Origin: Azospirillum canadense
GTDB taxonomy: Bacteria; Pseudomonadota; Alphaproteobacteria; Azospirillales; Azospirillaceae
Assembly: GCF_025961225.1 (NCBI RefSeq)
Contig: NZ_JAOQNG010000001.1
Coordinates: 1,724,501 to 1,788,500 of the forward strand
Direction of reading: 5' to 3'
DNA length: 64,000 nucleotides
Within the stretch, counting starts at the first letter, position 1. Each line of letters begins with the position of its first letter. Both the position numbers and the translations under genes were made by a program. The notes beneath the pieces are model-generated. The model was not told the origin of the DNA. It saw only the letters and a program-made list of their open reading frames with translations, and searched no databases. Shown here piece after piece: positions 62,699 to 64,000 of the stretch.

Positions 62699-63439
62699 AT
62701 GCACATGAACCATGAGTACGCCCAAGAGAAAGCATCGCACTCGACCCGCAACGCGGTGACCCCCATGCACGTCTGCCTGATCCTCGACAATAATTCCCTG
62801 ACCGATACCGTCGTGCAGGCACTGGACAAGGCAGGCCGTCATCGCGTGACCGTCTTCCACGACATCACGGAACTGACGCAGAGCACGCTGACCCCCGACG
62901 CGATCCTGATCGGGCTTCAGCAATTCACCGCCCTGCGCGAGAACGAACCGATGGTGTACCTGCGCCTGTCGCGCCGGTCACGGATCGTCGTGGTGCTGTC
63001 GTCGCGGGAACTGCTCGATGCCGCCCACATCCTCGCCTTCGCTGACGCCTGGGTGTTCGAGGACATCAACGTCGACCGCATCAACGAGCTTCTGGACCTT
63101 GGACTGGAGGGGCATTGCCTGATGCCCAAGCAGTTCCTGTCCCGGCTCGGCGTCGACGAGATCAGGCTGACGCTCCTGCCGCGCCTGTCGGAACCGGAGT
63201 TCGAAACCTTGCGCCTTCTCGGCCAGGGCCTGAACAACCGGACGATCGCGAACCAGCTCGACTTGTCCGAGGCGGTGATCAAGTCGATGGTGCGCAGCGT
63301 GCTGTCCAAGCTGCACTTCCGCAACAGAACGGAAGCCGGCGTCTTCGCCGCGCGCCAGCAAAGCGCGCTCCAGTCCGCGCGCGAAGGCATGGTGCCGCAC
63401 CACATGCACGCCGCCCAGGCCCATCGTCCCGGTGCCTGA
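62699..63439 (+). CDS. LuxR-type regulator with a degenerate receiver domain
   Basis: The 246-residue protein has a receiver-like N-terminal half: MHVCLILDNNSLTDTVVQAL (acidic patch reduced to one Asp, D30), and TPDAILIGLQQF, where G72 takes the place of the phosphorylated aspartate. The C-terminal HTH (about 163-220) reads RLSEPEFETLRLLGQGLNNR, TIANQLDLSEAVIKSMVRSV. It therefore cannot be phosphorylated in the usual way and may be a ligand-, partner- or expression-controlled regulator. An ATG at 62765 (MHVCLIL) is an alternative start. Confidence 0.85.
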   Translation: MHMNHEYAQEKASHSTRNAVTPMHVCLILDNNSLTDTVVQALDKAGRHRVTVFHDITELTQSTLTPDAILIGLQQFTALRENEPMVYLRLSRRSRIVVVLSSRELLDAAHILAFADAWVFEDINVDRINELLDLGLEGHCLMPKQFLSRLGVDEIRLTLLPRLSEPEFETLRLLGQGLNNRTIANQLDLSEAVIKSMVRSVLSKLHFRNRTEAGVFAARQQSALQSAREGMVPHHMHAAQAHRPGA

Positions 63440-63550
63440 TCTCCCGACGGCCCCTGCCCTTCTCTCTGCATCCCGGCCACCGCGCCGGGATATTCTTGCT
63501 TCATCGCCCGCCCGGCGGAGCGGCCCCGGCCGTTCCACGGTCCATGCACA

Positions 63551-63623
63551 ACGAAGCGGCCCACCGCGCAGCGCGTCCTGTGGAAGAACCACGTTGGACG
63601 CGCTGCGCGGTGGGCCGCTTCGT
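63551..63623. repeat. 28-bp perfect inverted repeat between convergent LuxR-type genes
   Basis: The left arm (63551-63578) starts ACGAAGCGGCCCACCGCGCA and the right arm (63596-63623) is its exact reverse complement. The 17-nt centre contains a further GTGG/CCAC stem. There is no T-run. Its position between convergent genes suggests a bidirectional terminator or a captured palindromic element. Confidence 0.85.
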
Positions 63624-63721
63624 CGTCATGCTTTACGCGTGCGGGAGGCTGGTGGAAACGGCCACCGACCGGCTGCGCGCTGGCACAGCCGGTCCGGTTG
63701 GCCCCGAGCTGCTGCCCGAGG

Positions 63722-64000
63722 TTACTGGTTCGCGGCCGCCGCGACGGCCCCGGCGCCGGCCAATTCGCCGCCGATGCCGTTGTTGAGCGCCCAGATGGCC
63801 GCCTGCGTGCGGTTCGACGCGTTGATCTTGCGGAGCAGGCTCTTCAAGTGAACCTTCACCGTCGCCTCGGTGATGTTCAGGTGGTTGGCGATCATCTTGT
63901 TGCTGTCGCCATTCAGCAGGCAGCGCAGGATCTGCACCTCGCGCTGCGACAGGCCCTTGCGCGACACCGGCATGTCGGTGCCGTTGCCGTTGACGCGGCC
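63722..64000 (-). CDS. LuxR/NarL-type regulator, C-terminal part
   Basis: The gene enters from the right edge; 92 C-terminal codons are visible. The LuxR HTH is complete: KGLSQREVQILRCLLNGDSN, KMIANHLNITEATVKVHLKS, LLRKINASNRTQAAIWALNN, followed by an alanine-rich tail. The frame is open past residue GRVNGNGTDMPVSR to the window end, so the internal ATG at 63973 is not the start. It is most like the regulator at 61317 in its HTH and is probably a response regulator of the same group; the receiver is outside the window. Confidence 0.88.
   Translation of the reverse strand, partial: GRVNGNGTDMPVSRKGLSQREVQILRCLLNGDSNKMIANHLNITEATVKVHLKSLLRKINASNRTQAAIWALNNGIGGELAGAGAVAAAANQ

Noticed and set aside
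62469-62708. Small plus-strand open frame in the AT-rich region before the LuxR-type gene
   Set aside because: It has no ribosome site, overlaps the start of the regulator gene and looks like non-coding AT-rich DNA. A real small gene cannot be fully excluded.

Overview
The window is high-GC chromosomal DNA of an alphaproteobacterium. The gene set (aapJQMP, NDUFS4-like complex I protein, Mg-type HemB, LdtR-like MarR regulator, rpsF-rpsR-DUF2232-rplI, mltG-fabF-acpP-fabG-fabD, thiZXY behind a THI element) fits Rhodospirillales, most likely Azospirillum. That genus call is inference from gene content and protein flavour; no search was possible. Almost all of the sequence is ordinary core chromosome. 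The only clear mobile element is one IS701-family copy.

Layout. 1-3641 (minus): general amino-acid ABC transporter aapJ-Q-M-P, cut at the left edge. 3896-5524 (plus): metC-like lyase and hisI. 5554-5979 (plus): three tandem, about 60-nt small-RNA genes. Each has an FNR/FixK-type box, a -10 element at a fixed distance, a shared 5' element GUCUCUAACCCUCC and its own intrinsic terminator; I consider this the most interesting part of the window. 5995-7277 (minus): DUF6460 protein, tRNA-Arg(TCT), an NDUFS4-like protein, tRNA-Pro(TGG). 7439-12087: an orphan glycosyltransferase N-terminal domain, a MacAB-like tripartite exporter and a DUF192 protein. 12158-13284 (minus): a pair of paralogous membrane/coiled-coil proteins of unknown function. 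13428-18051: an AcuC-type deacetylase, a DUF1194 protein, and a TPP riboswitch in front of thiZ-thiX-thiY. 18204-23751: a universal stress protein and a complete branched-chain amino-acid type ABC transporter (livG-F-J-H-M).

23853-29503: cation/proton antiporter, MarR-type regulator, 3-hydroxyisobutyryl-CoA hydrolase, lipid kinase, metallophosphoesterase. 29564-33122: hemB, an rsmC-like methyltransferase, a perfect 29-bp inverted repeat, smpB and dapA. 33144-40230: soluble lytic transglycosylase, a small hypothetical gene, then mltG and the type II fatty-acid synthesis cluster fabF-acpP-fabG-fabD. 40609-49104 (plus): rpsF-rpsR-DUF2232-rplI, cfa, then dnaB-alr-mlaE-mlaF and a 71-residue orphan. 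49135-54461: NUDIX hydrolase, map, radA, cvpA, purF. 54547-56646: an SDR oxidoreductase whose stop codon coincides with the target site of an IS701-family element; the transposase reading frame carries a one-base shift. 56923-61117 (minus): der, a BamB-like lipoprotein, a YfgM-like protein and a thioredoxin-fold protein. 61317-64000: three LuxR-type HTH regulators around a long, relatively AT-rich intergenic region.

Most genes are housekeeping and occur in compact operons with overlapping stop/start codons. The main regulatory signals visible are the FNR-type boxes of the sRNA array, the THI element, canonical promoters for fabD, rpsF and tRNA-Pro, DnaA-box pairs in front of dnaB and near 6.46 kb, and several GC-rich REP-like hairpins.
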